The translations under genes and the position numbers were made by a program. A stretch of DNA of 64,000 nt from Streptomyces sp. CNH099 (GTDB taxonomy: Bacteria > Actinomycetota > Actinomycetes > Streptomycetales > Streptomycetaceae), in NCBI GenBank assembly GCA_000514715.1, contig AZWL01000006.1:146228-210227 (forward strand), written 5' to 3'. Position 1 is the stretch's first letter. The number at the start of each line of letters is the position of its first letter. The notes under the pieces were generated by a model. The model worked only from the letters and a program-made list of their open reading frames with translations, did not search any database and had not been told where the DNA came from. This document shows positions 25,805-33,898 of the stretch, in pieces.

Positions 25805-26641
25805 TCAGCCGTCGCGGAGGCGGCCCACGCCGCCGTACAGCCACACCTCGTCGAGCAGCCGCGGCGGGACGGGCCCGTCCGGATGCCAGCGGGGCAGCTG
25901 GACGACGCCCGGCTCGACGACGTCGAAGCCGTCGAAGAACGCCGTCACCCGGTCCAGGGGGCGCGGCACCATCAGCGCCGCGGCGCGCCGCTCGCCGTAC
26001 ACGGCGGCGGCGTTCGCGGCCCTCTCGGGCTGGATGTCGTTGGTGGTGTGGGACAGGGCCAGGTAGCTGCCCGGCGGGAGGGCGTCGCGGAGGGCGGCGA
26101 CGATGCCGCCGGGGTCCTCCTCGTCGCGTACGAAGTGCAGGATCGCGGAGAGCATCAGGGCCACGGGCCGGTCCCGGTCCAGGGTGCTCCACAGCTCGGG
26201 GGCCGTGAGGATCTCGTCCGGCCGGCGCACGTCGGCCTGGACGTACGCGGTGCGGCCCTGGGGGGTGCTGCTCAGCAGGGCGCGGGCGTGGGCGAGGACG
26301 ACGGGGTCGTTGTCGGCGTAGACGACCCGGCAGTCGGGGCTGGCCTCCTGGGCGACCTCGTGGAGGTTGGGCGAGGTGGGGATGCCGGTGCCGATGTCCA
26401 GGAACTGGCGTACGCCGCGGCCGGCGAGATAGCGAACCGCGCGGCGCATCCAGGCGCGGTTCGCGCGGGCGGACTCCCTGACCTGGGGTGCGCGCCGGAT
26501 GGTCTCCTCGGCGGCGGCGCGGTCGGCGGTGTAGTGGTCCTTGCCGCCCAGGAGGTAGTCGTAGATCCGCGCGGGGTGCGGCACCTGCGGGTCGACGGAG
26601 GACTGCGGCGGCTGCCCGCCTAAGGAGGGCTGGTCTGTCAC
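25805..26641 (-). CDS. SAM-dependent methyltransferase, DUF574 family
   Basis: A 278-residue protein of the actinobacterial DUF574/Methyltransf_19 family: HPARIYDYLLGGKDHYTADR near the N-terminus is the hallmark, RQFLDIGTGIPTSPNLHEVA is SAM motif I, and VVYADNDPVVLAHARALL motif II. GTG 26641 fits the usual start; GGAAGGGGA is upstream. Streptomyces genomes hold tens of these, often beside regulators, with unknown substrates. Convergence with or dependence on neighbours is not evident. Confidence 0.87.
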   Translation of the reverse strand: MTDQPSLGGQPPQSSVDPQVPHPARIYDYLLGGKDHYTADRAAAEETIRRAPQVRESARANRAWMRRAVRYLAGRGVRQFLDIGTGIPTSPNLHEVAQEASPDCRVVYADNDPVVLAHARALLSSTPQGRTAYVQADVRRPDEILTAPELWSTLDRDRPVALMLSAILHFVRDEEDPGGIVAALRDALPPGSYLALSHTTNDIQPERAANAAAVYGERRAAALMVPRPLDRVTAFFDGFDVVEPGVVQLPRWHPDGPVPPRLLDEVWLYGGVGRLRDG

Positions 26642-26767
26642 GGGCGTCCCCTTCCGCCGGCTGTCGCCCGGCGCGCATCGGGCATCTCGACGTGCCCAAG
26701 ATAGAGCCGCGGGACCGCCGGCCACCATGCGGCCGGCGGCCCCGGCCGCTCCGGGCGGGCCGGCCGG

Positions 26768-27529
26768 TCAGACGATGCCGGCGCGGATCTCGTCGTACAG
26801 CCGCGCGGGGTCGTCGGCCAGCGACTTCTTGACGTGCGCGCTCCAGTCGTCGGCGATCACCTCGGCCGCGCCCGCCTCGACCCCGTCCAGGCCGGCGCGG
26901 GCCACGGCGGCCGGGTCGCCCTTGGGGCCGTCGTAGGCGGCGCTGAAGTCGGTGTCGACGGCGCCGAGGTGGAGGCCGGTCACGAGGGTGCCCTGCGCGG
27001 CGAGTTCCATGCGCACGCCGTTGGTCAGCGCCCACTGGGCCGCCTTGGACGCGTGGTAGCCGTTCGTGCCCGGGTACGCGAACCAGGACTGCGCGGACAG
27101 CACGTTGAGGAGCGCGCCGCCCCCGTGCGCGGCGAGCGCCGGGGCGAAGGCCCGTACGACGTTCAGCGTGCCCCAGAAGTTGGTCTCCATCTCCGCGCGC
27201 ACGGCGGACAGGTCACCGGTGACGAGGTCGGTCCAGTGGCTGACGCCCGCGTTGTTCACCACGAGTGTCACGTCGCCCGCCGCCTCGGCCGCGGCCCGCA
27301 CCTCGTCGGCGTCCGTGACGTCCAGCCGCAGCGGTACGGCGCCGGGCAGGTCGACCGACTCCGGCCGGCGGGCGGCCGCGTAGACGCGGGCCGCGCCGCG
27401 GTCGAGGAGCTGGCGGGCGAAGAGGCGGCCGAGCCCCCGGTTGGCGCCGGTCACGAGCGCGACCGCGCCGTCGATGCGGAGGCCGGGGGTCGGGTGGGCG
27501 GTGGTCGGTTCGGTGTTCGGTGTGCTCAT
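26768..27529 (-). CDS. Short-chain dehydrogenase/reductase
   Basis: A 253-residue classical SDR: cofactor motif ALVTGANRGLGRLFA, NNAG at NNAGVSHWTDL, catalytic YHASK in TNGYHASKAAQWALTNG with the Ser in NVLSAQSW upstream. The C-terminus ends with a helical tail (DDPARLYDEIRAGIV). Divergent from a MerR regulator that shares the 81-base intergenic region; the operator-promoter at 27537-27567 has the unusual MerR-type spacing, so the enzyme is probably induced by the MerR ligand. Substrate unknown. Confidence 0.87.
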   Translation of the reverse strand: MSTPNTEPTTAHPTPGLRIDGAVALVTGANRGLGRLFARQLLDRGAARVYAAARRPESVDLPGAVPLRLDVTDADEVRAAAEAAGDVTLVVNNAGVSHWTDLVTGDLSAVRAEMETNFWGTLNVVRAFAPALAAHGGGALLNVLSAQSWFAYPGTNGYHASKAAQWALTNGVRMELAAQGTLVTGLHLGAVDTDFSAAYDGPKGDPAAVARAGLDGVEAGAAEVIADDWSAHVKKSLADDPARLYDEIRAGIV

Positions 27530-27536
27530 GCGGGTA

Positions 27537-27567
27537 ACGTAAGACCTACCGTTGACGTCAGGGTCAA
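27537..27567 (-). promoter_or_regulatory. MerR-type promoter with 19-bp spacer
   Basis: Reading on the minus strand: TTGACC (-35), 19 bases CTGACGTCAACGGTAGGTC, TTACGT (-10). Between the boxes lies the dyad GACC-N15-GGTC centred on TGACGTCA. The over-long 19-bp spacer and internal dyad are the hallmark of MerR-activated promoters. The SDR ATG lies 7 bases after the -10, so the transcript may be leaderless. Confidence 0.7.
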
Positions 27568-27610
27568 GTCCGGCGTCCGGCGTCCGGATACGGCGGAAGG
27601 AGGCGCGTCC

Positions 27611-27958
27611 ATGCGCATCGGAGAGGTCGCCCGGCGCTCCGGGGTGAGCGTCCGCGCGCTGCGCTACTACGAGGAGCAGGGGCTCCTCACCCCCGGCCGC
27701 AGCCCCGGCGGCCAGCGCGAGTACCCCGAGGACGCCGTCGACCGGGTCCGCTTCTTCCAGCAGCTCTACGCGGCGGGCCTGCCCAGCCGCCGTATCGCCG
27801 AGCTGCTCCCGTGCATCGACACGGGGACGACGACCGTCGAGCAGCGGGCGATGCTCGACGCCGAGCGGGAGCGCATCAGGAAGCAGATCGACGGGTACAC
27901 GGCCGCGCTGGCCCGGCTCGACGAGCTGGTCGAGGCCGCCGCAGCCCGCCGGGCCTGA
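27611..27958 (+). CDS. MerR-family transcriptional regulator
   Basis: A 115-residue MerR: MRIGEVARRSGVSVRALRYY is the HTH, EEQGLLTPGRSPGGQREY the wing, then a dimerisation coiled coil ending in RIRKQIDGYTAALARLDELV. A lone Cys (LLPCIDTGT) is not a metal-binding CxxxxxxC pair, so this belongs to the SDR-linked, non-metal MerR group. ATG 27611 follows GGAGGCGCGTCC. It probably binds the dyad in front of the divergent SDR gene. Confidence 0.88.
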   Translation: MRIGEVARRSGVSVRALRYYEEQGLLTPGRSPGGQREYPEDAVDRVRFFQQLYAAGLPSRRIAELLPCIDTGTTTVEQRAMLDAERERIRKQIDGYTAALARLDELVEAAAARRA

Positions 27959-27987
27959 GCCGCCCCCCCCCGCCCTCGCCTCGCGCC

Positions 27988-28674
27988 TCACGCCTCGCCG
28001 CGCCCGCGCTCCCGCGCACGGGCGGCGCGGCGCTCGGTGTGGGTGGAGCGGGCGGCGGGCCAGGTGCCGGGGGGTGCGGTCTCCCGGGTGAGGCCGGTGA
28101 GCACGGCCTGCACGACGCGCTCGGTCTGCAGGTCGGCGGCCTGCGGGGGGTCGAGGGTCATCAGGCCGTCGGCGAGCAGCGTGGCCACCCCGTGGACCGC
28201 CGCCCAGACGGCGAACTCCGCCGCCGGGCGGGCCGCGGCGCTCAGCTCGCCCGCCTCGGCGAGCCGGTCGAGTTCGGCGTCGATGACGTCGTGCGGATGC
28301 GGGTGGACCGCGGTGCCGGGGTCGCGGGCGGCGGCGCCGAAGGCGAGGCGGGCGACCGCCGGGTCGTCCAGGGCCCAGCGGACGTACGCGCGGCAGGCCG
28401 CGACGAGGCTCCGGCGGGCGTCGTCGTCCCGCCCGGGTGCGGCCGCCGCCTCGGCCATGCGTTCGCCGAGCCGGGCGAGGACGCGTACGGACAGGGCGCG
28501 CACCAGCGCGTCGCGGGAGGAGAAGTGGTGGTAGGCCGCGCTCGGGCTGACGCCGACGCGCGCCGACGCCTCCCGCAGCGACCAGCCCGCGGGGCCGCGC
28601 TCGCGGACCAGCTCCTCGGCGGCGTCCAGCAGCGCACCGCGCAGGTCCCCGTGGTGGTAGCGCCTCTTGCCCAT
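27988..28674 (-). CDS. TetR-family transcriptional regulator
   Basis: A 228-residue TetR: KRRYHHGDLRGALLDAAEEL leads into the HTH WSLREASARVGVSPSAAYHH and FSSRDALVRALSVRV; the ligand domain is of the TetR_C_33/WHG type (ACRAYVRWALDDPAVARLAF). A basic tail of ~30 residues ends the protein. It is divergent from the metallo-hydrolase at 28754 and its promoter overlaps one of the two 15-bp repeats at 28686-28740. Confidence 0.87.
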   Translation of the reverse strand: MGKRRYHHGDLRGALLDAAEELVRERGPAGWSLREASARVGVSPSAAYHHFSSRDALVRALSVRVLARLGERMAEAAAAPGRDDDARRSLVAACRAYVRWALDDPAVARLAFGAAARDPGTAVHPHPHDVIDAELDRLAEAGELSAAARPAAEFAVWAAVHGVATLLADGLMTLDPPQAADLQTERVVQAVLTGLTRETAPPGTWPAARSTHTERRAARARERGRGEA

Positions 28675-28685
28675 GGGGACCCATC

Positions 28686-28740
28686 TTAACAGTGTTCAGA
28701 TGCGTGGTACGGTCGACGCAGGATCTCAACGCTGTTCAGA
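28686..28740. promoter_or_regulatory. Paired TetR operator-like repeats
   Basis: TTAACAGTGTTCAGA (28686-28700) and TCAACGCTGTTCAGA (28726-28740) are direct repeats with 12/15 identity whose starts are 40 bp apart; each is also a partial dyad (AACA/TGTT, AACG/TGTT). They flank the two divergent start regions, so one TetR protein could regulate both genes. Confidence 0.6.
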
Positions 28741-28753
28741 TTGGAGTGCGGGC

Positions 28754-29641
28754 ATGGACCCCAGCAGCGCACAGCCGCCCGTCGTACGCGGCGAGCCGGT
28801 CGAAGTCGCCGAGGGCGTCCACGTGATCCCGGACGGGCGCGTGGAGCTGGTGCCGAACGTCGGCATCGTCGTCGGCGACCAGGCCGCGCTGGTCGTCGAC
28901 ACCGGCATGGGGCCGCGCAACGGCGCGTACGTCCTCGAACAGGCCCGCCGCCTCGCCGTCGGCCGGCGCCTGTACCTGACCGTCACCCACTTCCACCCCG
29001 AGCACGGCTACGGCGCCCAGCCCTTCGAGGGCGTCGCGACGATCGTCTACAACCGGGCGCAGCGCGACGAGCTGCGGCGCAAGGGCACCGCGTACCTCGA
29101 CATGTTCCGGGGCCTCGGCCCGGCCGTCGACGCCGAACTCCGCGGCGTCGAACTCGTCGCCCCCGACCTGGTCTACGACGGCCGGGCCGAGATCGACCTC
29201 GGCGGCCGCACCGCGGCCCTCCGCCCCGTCGGCCCGGCGCACACCCTCGGCGACCAGGTCGTGCTCGTCGACGACCGGGTGCTCTTCGGCGGCGACCTCC
29301 TCGAAACCCGGATCTTCCCGATCACGCCCTACTTCCCCCCGCACGACACCGACGTCGACCCCCGCCGCTGGATCGACGTCCTCGACGGGCTCGCCGCGCT
29401 CGCCCCCGAGATCGTCGTCCCCGGCCACGGCGAGGTCGCCGACGCCGGCCTGATCCACGATGTCCGGGACTACCTGACGTACGTCCGTACCGAGGCGGAC
29501 CGCCTCAGGGCCGCCGGAGTCTCCGCCGACGACGCGGCCGCCGCGATCGACCGCTCCGCGCGCACCCGCTGGCCCGACTGGGAGCGGCCCGAGTGGATCA
29601 CCTCGGCGGCCCGCGCCTTCTACGCGGGAGCCGACGGCTGA
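28754..29641 (+). CDS. MBL-fold metallo-hydrolase
   Basis: A 295-residue metallo-beta-lactamase fold protein. The metal motif is VTHFHPEHGYGAQPF (His79, His81, Glu83, His84), with Glu in place of the usual Asp of HxHxDH. Further ligands are likely in VGPAHTLGDQVV, RVLFGGDLLETRI and IVVPGHGEVAD. ATG 28754 is the first plausible start of the family length. Divergent from a TetR regulator with paired operators, so inducible. It overlaps the convergent tautomerase gene by 22 bases. The Asp-to-Glu change sits at a metal ligand and may alter metal use. Confidence 0.85.
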   Translation: MDPSSAQPPVVRGEPVEVAEGVHVIPDGRVELVPNVGIVVGDQAALVVDTGMGPRNGAYVLEQARRLAVGRRLYLTVTHFHPEHGYGAQPFEGVATIVYNRAQRDELRRKGTAYLDMFRGLGPAVDAELRGVELVAPDLVYDGRAEIDLGGRTAALRPVGPAHTLGDQVVLVDDRVLFGGDLLETRIFPITPYFPPHDTDVDPRRWIDVLDGLAALAPEIVVPGHGEVADAGLIHDVRDYLTYVRTEADRLRAAGVSADDAAAAIDRSARTRWPDWERPEWITSAARAFYAGADG

Positions 29642-29856
29642 GTCGTGTCGGCGGACTGCCGAAGCATGGCCGCGGTCAGGACGGTGCCGGCGACGCCCCA
29701 GCCGCCGTCGGCGACCTCCTCGACCAGGACGACGGTGGTGGCGCGGGCGCGTTCGCCGTACAGCTCGGCGTACAGGTCGGTGGTGCGGGCGACGAGCGTC
29801 TCCTTCTGCTGCGCGTCCAGAGTTCCGGCAGGGATCTTGAAGTTCGCGAACGGCAT
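29620..29856 (-). CDS. 4-oxalocrotonate tautomerase-like protein
   Basis: A 78-residue tautomerase-superfamily protein: after the initiator Met comes Pro2 (MPFANFKIPAGTLDAQQKET), the catalytic N-terminal proline, then LVARTTDLYAELYGERARAT and VVLVEEVADGGWGVAG. The last ~15 residues (SADTTQPSAPA) extend beyond the 4-OT core. It is 32 bases downstream of the SDR gene on the same strand and likely co-transcribed with it. Its 3' end runs into the metallo-hydrolase gene from the opposite strand. Confidence 0.8.
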   Translation of the reverse strand: MPFANFKIPAGTLDAQQKETLVARTTDLYAELYGERARATTVVLVEEVADGGWGVAGTVLTAAMLRQSADTTQPSAPA

Positions 29857-29888
29857 GGTGGTGCTCCTTCGGTGGGTTGTTGGGCTTG

Positions 29889-30656
29889 TCAGACGATGCC
29901 GCCGTTGGCGCGGAGGACCTGGCCGTTGACCCAGTGCCCCGCCGGGGAGACCAGGAAGGCGACGACCTCGGCGACGTCGGCCGGCGTGCCGAGCCGCTCC
30001 AGCGGCGGCTGGGCGGCCAGCCGGGCGACGGTCTCCTCGTCCTTGCCCTCGAAGAACAGGTCGGTGGCGGTGGGGCCGGGGGCCACGGCGTTGACGGTGA
30101 CGTCCCGGCCGCGCAGCTCCCGGGCGAGGATCATCGTCAGGGACTCGACCGCGCCCTTGCTCGCGCTGTACGCGCCGTAGCCGGGCAGCGCCATGCCGAC
30201 GACGGACGTGGAGAAGGTGACGAGCGCGCCGCCGCCGCGGACGCGCCGCGCGGCCTGCTGGGCGACGACGAAGGTGCCGCGGATGTTCGTCCGGTGCAGC
30301 GCGTCCAGCTCCGCCAGGTCCAGCTCGGCGACCGGCGCCAGCGCCAGCCGGCCGGCCGCGTGGACGACGGCGTCGACGCCGCCGAACTCGGTCTCCGCGG
30401 TGTCGAACAGCGCCGCGACCTGCTCCTCCTCGGCGACGTCGGCCCGCACGGGGACCGCCGTGCCGCCGGCGGCGACGGCGTCCTTGACGGCGGCCTCGGC
30501 CAGTTCGCGGTTGCCGGCGTAGCCGACCACGACGGCGTAGCCGTCGGCGGCGAGGCGGCGTACGGTCTCGCGGCCGATGCCGCGGGAGCCGCCCGTGACG
30601 ACGGCGACGCGGGGGCGGCCGCCGGGGGCCGCCGGGGGTGGTGCGTGGGAAGGCAT
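29889..30656 (-). CDS. Short-chain dehydrogenase/reductase (FabG-like)
   Basis: A 255-residue classical SDR: VAVVTGGSRGIGRETVRRLA, NNAG-region variant VVHAAGRLALAPV, active site GYGAYSASKGAVESL and the C-terminal GQVLRANGGIV typical of 3-oxoacyl-ACP-reductase-like enzymes. ATG 30656 gives the expected N-terminal tail (MPSHAPPP) before the first strand. The divergent HTH regulator at 30820 is the likely controller, and the tautomerase gene follows in the same direction. Confidence 0.87.
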   Translation of the reverse strand: MPSHAPPPAAPGGRPRVAVVTGGSRGIGRETVRRLAADGYAVVVGYAGNRELAEAAVKDAVAAGGTAVPVRADVAEEEQVAALFDTAETEFGGVDAVVHAAGRLALAPVAELDLAELDALHRTNIRGTFVVAQQAARRVRGGGALVTFSTSVVGMALPGYGAYSASKGAVESLTMILARELRGRDVTVNAVAPGPTATDLFFEGKDEETVARLAAQPPLERLGTPADVAEVVAFLVSPAGHWVNGQVLRANGGIV

Positions 30657-30819
30657 GCGTTGCCCTGCTCTCCTGGTCGTGGGTGGTGAACCGGTCGCCG
30701 GCCGCGGGAGCGGACCGGGCGCCGTGGACTCAGCATGCGCCGGTACGACCGCCGCAGCCAGTGCGTTCTTCACCCTGGGGTCGCCGACCCCTGGCTCGCT
30801 TTCCCCGCGGCGCGCGACC

Positions 30820-31686
30820 ATGGGGTACGTGAACCACTCCGCACTCGCCGCGTTCCTCAGGTCCCGGCGCGACCGCATCCGCCCCGCCGACGTCGGCCTG
30901 CCCACCGGCCCCCGCCGCCGGGTGCCCGGGCTGCGCCGCGAGGAGGTCGCCCAGCTGGCCGGGCTGTCCGCGGACTACTACACCGAGCTGGAGGGCAGCC
31001 GCGGCGCCCAGCCCTCCGCCCAGGTCCTGGCGGCGCTGGCCCGGGCGCTGCGGCTGACCGGCGACGAACGCGACCACCTGTTCCACCTCGCCGACCGCCC
31101 CCTCCCCCCGGCCGCGCACGGCCCCACCGCACACGTCCAGCCCGGCCTCCTCGGCCTGCTGGACCAGCTCACCGCCACCCCCGCCCAGGTCATCACCGAC
31201 CTGCACGAGGTCCTCGTCCAGAACTCCCTGGCCGTCGCCCTCGTCGGCCGCCCCCCGGCACAGCGCGGCCCCCGCGCGAGCCTCGCCTACCGCTGGTTCA
31301 CCGACCCCGCCTCCCGCACCCTGTACCCGCCCGAGGACCACGCGCACCACTCCCGGGTCCTCGTGGCCGACCTGCAGGCGGTCGCCGCGAAGCGCGGCGG
31401 CGACCCCGAGGTCACCGCGATGGTCACCGCCCTGCGCCGGCTCAGCCCGGAGTTCGCCGCCCTGTGGGACACCCACGACGTCGCCCTGCGCCGCACCGAC
31501 CACAAGCGCATCGCCCACCCGGCGCTGGGCGTCATCGAACTGGACTGCCACAGCCTGTTCAGCGAGGACGGCCGCCAGCGCCTGCTGTGGTTCGACGCCC
31601 CGCCCGACACGGAGGCCGCGGAACAACTGCGCCTGCTGTCGGTCATCGGCACCCAGGACATGACCTCGTCCCCACCGTCGGGGTAG
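30820..31686 (+). CDS. HTH regulator with MmyB-like ligand domain
   Basis: A 288-residue regulator. Residues 1-85 are an XRE HTH: ALAAFLRSRRDRIRPADVGL, VPGLRREEVAQLAGLSADYY and TELEGSRGAQPSAQVLAALA. The remainder is the MmyB-like domain, with PAQVITDLHEVLVQNSLAVA and the C-terminal GVIELDCHSLFSEDGRQRL. These proteins typically repress a neighbouring SDR until a small (possibly lipid-like) ligand binds. ATG 30820 is divergent from the SDR gene, with 163 bases between the starts. Confidence 0.88.
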   Translation: MGYVNHSALAAFLRSRRDRIRPADVGLPTGPRRRVPGLRREEVAQLAGLSADYYTELEGSRGAQPSAQVLAALARALRLTGDERDHLFHLADRPLPPAAHGPTAHVQPGLLGLLDQLTATPAQVITDLHEVLVQNSLAVALVGRPPAQRGPRASLAYRWFTDPASRTLYPPEDHAHHSRVLVADLQAVAAKRGGDPEVTAMVTALRRLSPEFAALWDTHDVALRRTDHKRIAHPALGVIELDCHSLFSEDGRQRLLWFDAPPDTEAAEQLRLLSVIGTQDMTSSPPSG

Positions 31687-31858
31687 CCGGGGCACCGCTC
31701 AGCCGGCTCCGCCGGCGCCTTCGGTCCTGCGCGTGGCAGGTCGTGCCCGACGCCTCGTCCGTGTCGGCGACCGCCGGTAGGGTTCCGAGTCAGGCGATCA
31801 CCGTGCGCTCCAGAGACCAGCCGATACGCTGATCGCAGCGGCGAGAGAGGAGGCCAGC

Positions 31859-33124
31859 GTGCTGCTTCGCGCCCGTGTCGCGAATGTCCGTTCACTCCGT
31901 GACGAGCAAGAGCTGTCCTTCGTCGCCCCCTCAGACGAGGACCTGAGCGGCTCCGTGCGGGACGTGCGTCTCGGCGGCGACCGGTCCGCGGCCGTCTTCC
32001 CTCTCCTGGGCATCTTCGGTGCGAACGCGTCAGGCAAGTCGAACGTGCTGCGGGCGCTCGCCGACATGCGCAGAGCCGTCCTGGACTCCTACGGGCGCTG
32101 GGCTTCGTACGAGGGCGTCTCGCGCAAACCCTTCGAACTCGACGCCAAGAGCGCGGACGAGCCGAGTTTCTTCGAAGTCGACCTCGTGATCGACGAGGTG
32201 CGCTGGACGTACGGTTTTGAGCTGGGCCCGAAGCGTGTCGAGGCCGAATGGATCCACAGCTACCCCCGCGGCCACCGTCAGGTGTGGCTTGATCGGGACG
32301 CGTCACGAGCGCAGGCGTTCGAGTGGCCGGGCAGCCGGGTGAAGGACCGGAACCAACTCGTCCGCCGTACCCGCCCCAACGCCCTGCTCCTCTCCACCGC
32401 CGGCACGGACAACCACCCGCAGCTCTCCCCTCTCTTCCACTGGTTCCGCAGCAACCTGTGGCTCGTCAACCCCGAGGACGAACGAGCAGAACGCGAGCGG
32501 TACACGATGGGCGAACTCACCGGCGACCGCGGCCGGCGCATCAGGGAGCTGTTGCGCGTCGCCGACCTGGGCATCACGGGCGCGGCGTACGTACCGGAGA
32601 GTGCCGGCGGTCCCACGGTGACGCTCACGCACCGGTCGGCCGCCGGCGAGGTGAATCTCGACTGGAAGAACGAGTCCCTCGGCACCCGCTCCTGGTTCGC
32701 CCTCCTCGGCCCGCTGCTCCTGGCTCTGGACGAGGGCGCCGTGCTGCTCATCGACGAACTGGACGCCAGCCTGCACCCGCGGTTCGCCGCCGAGGTCATC
32801 CGTCTCTACCACGACCCGCTGTCCAACCCCCGGGGCGCACAGCTCGTCTTCACTACCCACGACCCGTCGGTGCTCACCACGTCGAGCGGCGGACGCCTCC
32901 TGGAGCCCGGCCAGGTATGGCTTACGGAGAAGGACAAGGACGGCGCCACCGAGGTGTACTCGCTGGCCGCCGCCGTTGCCCCGGGCGAGCACGAAGATCT
33001 GACGAAGTCCTACCTGGCCGGCGCCTTCGGCGCGGTCCCCTCGCTGCTGGAGGGCCAGATCGCCCGGCGCCTGCTGGCCACCACCACGGAGCAGGAGCGC
33101 GAGTACGGGGCGGAGCGAGGCTGA
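31859..33124 (+). CDS. RloA-like AAA ATPase (AbiLi-type)
   Basis: A 421-residue AAA15/AAA21-type ATPase of the OLD/ABC-like class. Walker A is GIFGANASGKSNVLRAL (Lys60), VLLIDELDASLHPRFAAEVI is Walker B with its D-loop (~295-312) and VFTTHDPSVLT holds the switch His (~335). GTG 31859 is chosen because GAGGAGGC lies a few bases upstream and the protein then begins with the family's LLRARVANVRSLRDEQELSF. It overlaps the RloB gene by TGATG, so the two are a unit. Such pairs act in abortive-infection-type phage defence and were first described beside type I restriction genes, as here. Confidence 0.85.
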   Translation: MLLRARVANVRSLRDEQELSFVAPSDEDLSGSVRDVRLGGDRSAAVFPLLGIFGANASGKSNVLRALADMRRAVLDSYGRWASYEGVSRKPFELDAKSADEPSFFEVDLVIDEVRWTYGFELGPKRVEAEWIHSYPRGHRQVWLDRDASRAQAFEWPGSRVKDRNQLVRRTRPNALLLSTAGTDNHPQLSPLFHWFRSNLWLVNPEDERAERERYTMGELTGDRGRRIRELLRVADLGITGAAYVPESAGGPTVTLTHRSAAGEVNLDWKNESLGTRSWFALLGPLLLALDEGAVLLIDELDASLHPRFAAEVIRLYHDPLSNPRGAQLVFTTHDPSVLTTSSGGRLLEPGQVWLTEKDKDGATEVYSLAAAVAPGEHEDLTKSYLAGAFGAVPSLLEGQIARRLLATTTEQEREYGAERG

Positions 33125-33795
33125 TGGCACGTAGCAGGGGGCGGGACTCTCTGGGCCCGGCGACGCAGCGGGGGCGGCGCCGCAGAATCGTCCATGTCTT
33201 CACGGAGGGCAAGGTCACCGAGCCTTCGTACATCGAGATCATCAAAGAGCGGGGCACGTACGCCGATTCGGCCCCGGCCGTCGAGGTGAAGATCGCGAAC
33301 CTGAAAGCGCCCGGCTCCCAGCGCAAGCCCCTCAAGCTGGTCGAGGCGGCGGCACGGCTCATGCGGGAGGAGAAGAGGGCGGCGGAGCACGGAAAACTGA
33401 AGAAGGAGTTCTGGCCACAGGTCTGGTGCCTCTTCGACCGCGATCAGCACGAGCACATCGAGACCGCGCTGAAGGAGGCCCGTGAGGCCGATGTCCGCGT
33501 CGCCTTCTCGCATCCGTGCTTCGAGGTCTGGCGGGTGCTCCACCACAAGCCGGTGGCCGGCATGTTCAACGGGGTTTGCGACCAGGTGACGGCGCGGCTG
33601 CCCTACGCCGCGAGCGCCGAGAACATCAAGATCGTACTCCCCGAGCAGATCGAGCGCGGCAGCTTCGAGCAGGCGAAGAGGCGCGCCAGGCAGATGAACG
33701 CCGCCCACGGCGACCACGTCCCGCTGTCCAGCCGCGACCCGTACACCGATGTCTTCACCTTCGTCGAGGACGGGCTCGGCATCGTCTCGTACTGA
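33124..33795 (+). CDS. rloB: RloB-like protein (AbiLii-type), Toprim-like effector
   Basis: A 223-residue RloB-family protein. VHVFTEGKVTEPSYIEII (~23-40) with Glu28 and VWCLFDRDQHEHIETAL (~100-116) with the Asp105-Arg-Asp107 pair look like the E and DxD elements of a Toprim metal site; SHPCFEVWRVLHH (129-141) is the family signature. Toprim nucleases partner with OLD-like ATPases in other systems such as PARIS and Gabija, so I infer a nuclease effector gated by the RloA-like ATPase. Start ATG 33124 overlaps the ATPase stop. Cytoplasmic. Confidence 0.85.
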   Translation: MARSRGRDSLGPATQRGRRRRIVHVFTEGKVTEPSYIEIIKERGTYADSAPAVEVKIANLKAPGSQRKPLKLVEAAARLMREEKRAAEHGKLKKEFWPQVWCLFDRDQHEHIETALKEAREADVRVAFSHPCFEVWRVLHHKPVAGMFNGVCDQVTARLPYAASAENIKIVLPEQIERGSFEQAKRRARQMNAAHGDHVPLSSRDPYTDVFTFVEDGLGIVSY

Positions 33796-33898
33796 CACTC
33801 GTACGGACATCTGCTGGCCGAGTCGGGCGAACGGTTTCCGGCGAGGGGGCGGAGCGCCATAAGGTGCCTACGTCACCACAGGTCGTAGGGAGTCGTAC

